Shown here: piece by piece, positions 6,171-7,026 of the stretch
Layout: each line of letters starts with the position of its first letter
Position numbering within the stretch: the stretch's first letter is position 1
Assembly (NCBI GenBank): GCA_037969115.1
Contig: JBBKWQ010000174.1
Coordinates: 1-7,026 of the forward strand
DNA: 7,026 bases
Direction of reading: 5' to 3'
Source of the DNA: JBBKWQ01 sp037969115
GTDB taxonomy: Bacteria > Actinomycetota > Acidimicrobiia > Acidimicrobiales > Ilumatobacteraceae
The notes under the pieces: generated by a model
Seen by the model: the letters and a program-made list of their open reading frames with translations, nothing else
What the model was told of the DNA's origin: nothing
Databases searched by the model: none
Program-made: the position numbers and the translations under genes

Positions 6171-7025
6171 TCAGATGCCGTCGGCAGCTTCTGCCGCAGC
6201 GCTGTCGGCGACGACACCCTTCGGGAGTTCGTCGAAGAATGCGGGCGGGTCCGACCACGCCGGAATCGGCGTGCCGGCTGATGCCGCCCGGATGGCCAGC
6301 CAGACCCGTTCGGGCGTGCACGGCAGGTCGATGTGCATCACGCCGATGTGGGAAACGGCATCGATCACTGCATTCTGGATCGCGGGTGTGGACCCGATCG
6401 TGGCGGCCTCACCGATGCCCTTCGCTCCGAGCGGGTTGAGCGGTGTGGGTGTCTCGGTGGAGTGGGTCTCGAACGAGGGCATCTCGGCGGCCGACGGCAC
6501 TCCGTAGTCGGCGAAGTTGGCGGTGTTCGGATTGCCGTCTCCGTCGAAGCGGACTTCCTCGTAGAGGGCTTGACCGATACCCGAGCCGATGCCGCCGTGC
6601 TGTTGGCCCTCGACGAGCAGCGGGTTCAGCACGGTGCCGCAGTCGTCGACTGCGATGTGTCGGATGAGGCGCGATTCGCCGGTTTCCATGTCGACCTCGA
6701 CCACGGCGATGTGTGCTCCGAACGGAAATGTCGCGTCGCCCTGATCGAAGATCGCGTCGGCCATGAACGGACCGTCGTCGTGCGATGCGGCGTCGGCCGC
6801 GAGGTCGGCCCACGTGAGTGCAGAGGCGGGAACACCTGCGACGCCGACGGTGCCGGCCGAGCGGTCGACCACGATGTCGGCCGCATCGGCTTCGAGGATC
6901 CGAGCGGCGGCCTCCTTCGCCTTGTCCACGAGGGCTTCAGTGGCCCTGCTGACCGCGGAGCCGCCGAGTTGCAACGACCGGGAGCCGCCGGTGCCGCCCC
7001 CTTGACGAACGCGGTCGGTGTCGCC
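6171..7025 (-). CDS. Molybdenum hydroxylase large subunit (CoxL / xanthine dehydrogenase family), C-terminal part, 5' partial
   Basis: The frame is open from the right edge to the TGA at 6173-6171, giving 284 residues of what is normally a ~770-800-residue subunit; the N-terminus lies outside. It opens with GDTD and then GTGGSRS (11-17), a conserved motif of the molybdopterin-binding region. EGQQHGGIGSGIGQALYEE (139-157) is the usual cofactor segment. GAKGIGEAATIGS (200-212) contains the near-invariant active-site glutamate (Glu206 here). DLPCTPERVW (233-242) is typical of the C-terminus, followed by an Ala/Glu-rich tail. Such subunits hydroxylate purines, aldehydes, N-heterocycles or oxidise CO in a complex with FAD and 2Fe-2S subunits. 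The substrate-defining loop (AYxCSFR in true CO dehydrogenase) is not in the window, so no substrate is called. The partner genes are probably beyond the right edge. An internal TTG near 6974 is not a start, since conserved sequence precedes it. Confidence 0.95.
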   Translation of the reverse strand, partial: GDTDRVRQGGGTGGSRSLQLGGSAVSRATEALVDKAKEAAARILEADAADIVVDRSAGTVGVAGVPASALTWADLAADAASHDDGPFMADAIFDQGDATFPFGAHIAVVEVDMETGESRLIRHIAVDDCGTVLNPLLVEGQQHGGIGSGIGQALYEEVRFDGDGNPNTANFADYGVPSAAEMPSFETHSTETPTPLNPLGAKGIGEAATIGSTPAIQNAVIDAVSHIGVMHIDLPCTPERVWLAIRAASAGTPIPAWSDPPAFFDELPKGVVADSAAAEAADGI

Positions 7026-7026
7026 G

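Noticed and set aside
5534..6439. 301-codon plus-strand frame opposite the kinase and Mo hydroxylase
   Set aside because: Spans two real genes on the other strand, has low-complexity Arg-rich sequence and no family resemblance.
6171..7025. Calling the Mo hydroxylase a carbon monoxide dehydrogenase (coxL)
   Set aside because: The diagnostic active-site loop lies outside the window; the visible C-terminal part is shared with xanthine and aldehyde dehydrogenases.

Overview
The window is GC-rich and densely coding. Third codon positions favour G/C, coding spacing is tight and several start codons are non-ATG or abut the previous gene. Protein style (a LACTB2-type metallo-beta-lactamase fold with an acidic loop, a CoxL-like molybdenum hydroxylase, an orphan LigD-type ligase domain, an APH(6)-type kinase) suggests a free-living high-GC actinobacterium, possibly of the Acidimicrobiia/Ilumatobacter kind. 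That placement is inference from sequence style; there is no rRNA or marker gene to fix it. I see no tRNA, rRNA, CRISPR array, transposase, integrase or attachment site.

Layout. Left, plus strand: the 3' part of a metallo-beta-lactamase-fold hydrolase with a C-terminal winged helix (2-916, cut by the window edge). A 150-base non-coding stretch follows, with a near-palindrome (962-979) and a cluster of alternating GTGA/TCAC half-sites (1017-1042). It leads to a two-helix membrane protein of unknown function (1067-1792). A strong 13-bp perfect hairpin (1824-1852) separates this gene from a convergent minus-strand block and could terminate transcription from both sides.

Right, minus strand, read from the right edge leftwards: the C-terminal part of a molybdenum-hydroxylase large subunit (7025-6171, cut by the edge), an aminoglycoside/hydroxyurea-type small-molecule kinase (6157-5228), a family III (CaiB/BaiF) CoA transferase (5146-3914), a stand-alone ATP-dependent DNA ligase domain (3908-3009) and kynureninase, kynU (3012-1858). 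Gaps are 13, 81 and 5 bases, then a 4-base ATGA overlap. The last three genes almost certainly share a transcript, and all five could.

How they work together: no single pathway explains the set. Kynureninase (tryptophan/kynurenine breakdown), the CoA transferase and the Mo hydroxylase fit a scavenging or catabolic lifestyle. The DNA ligase and the antibiotic-kinase homologue look like unrelated passengers in a compact genome. I found no convincing new defence or mobile system. The items most worth a second look are the ligase-kynureninase coupling, the altered motif Ia in the ligase, the half-site cluster before the unknown membrane protein, and the membrane protein itself.
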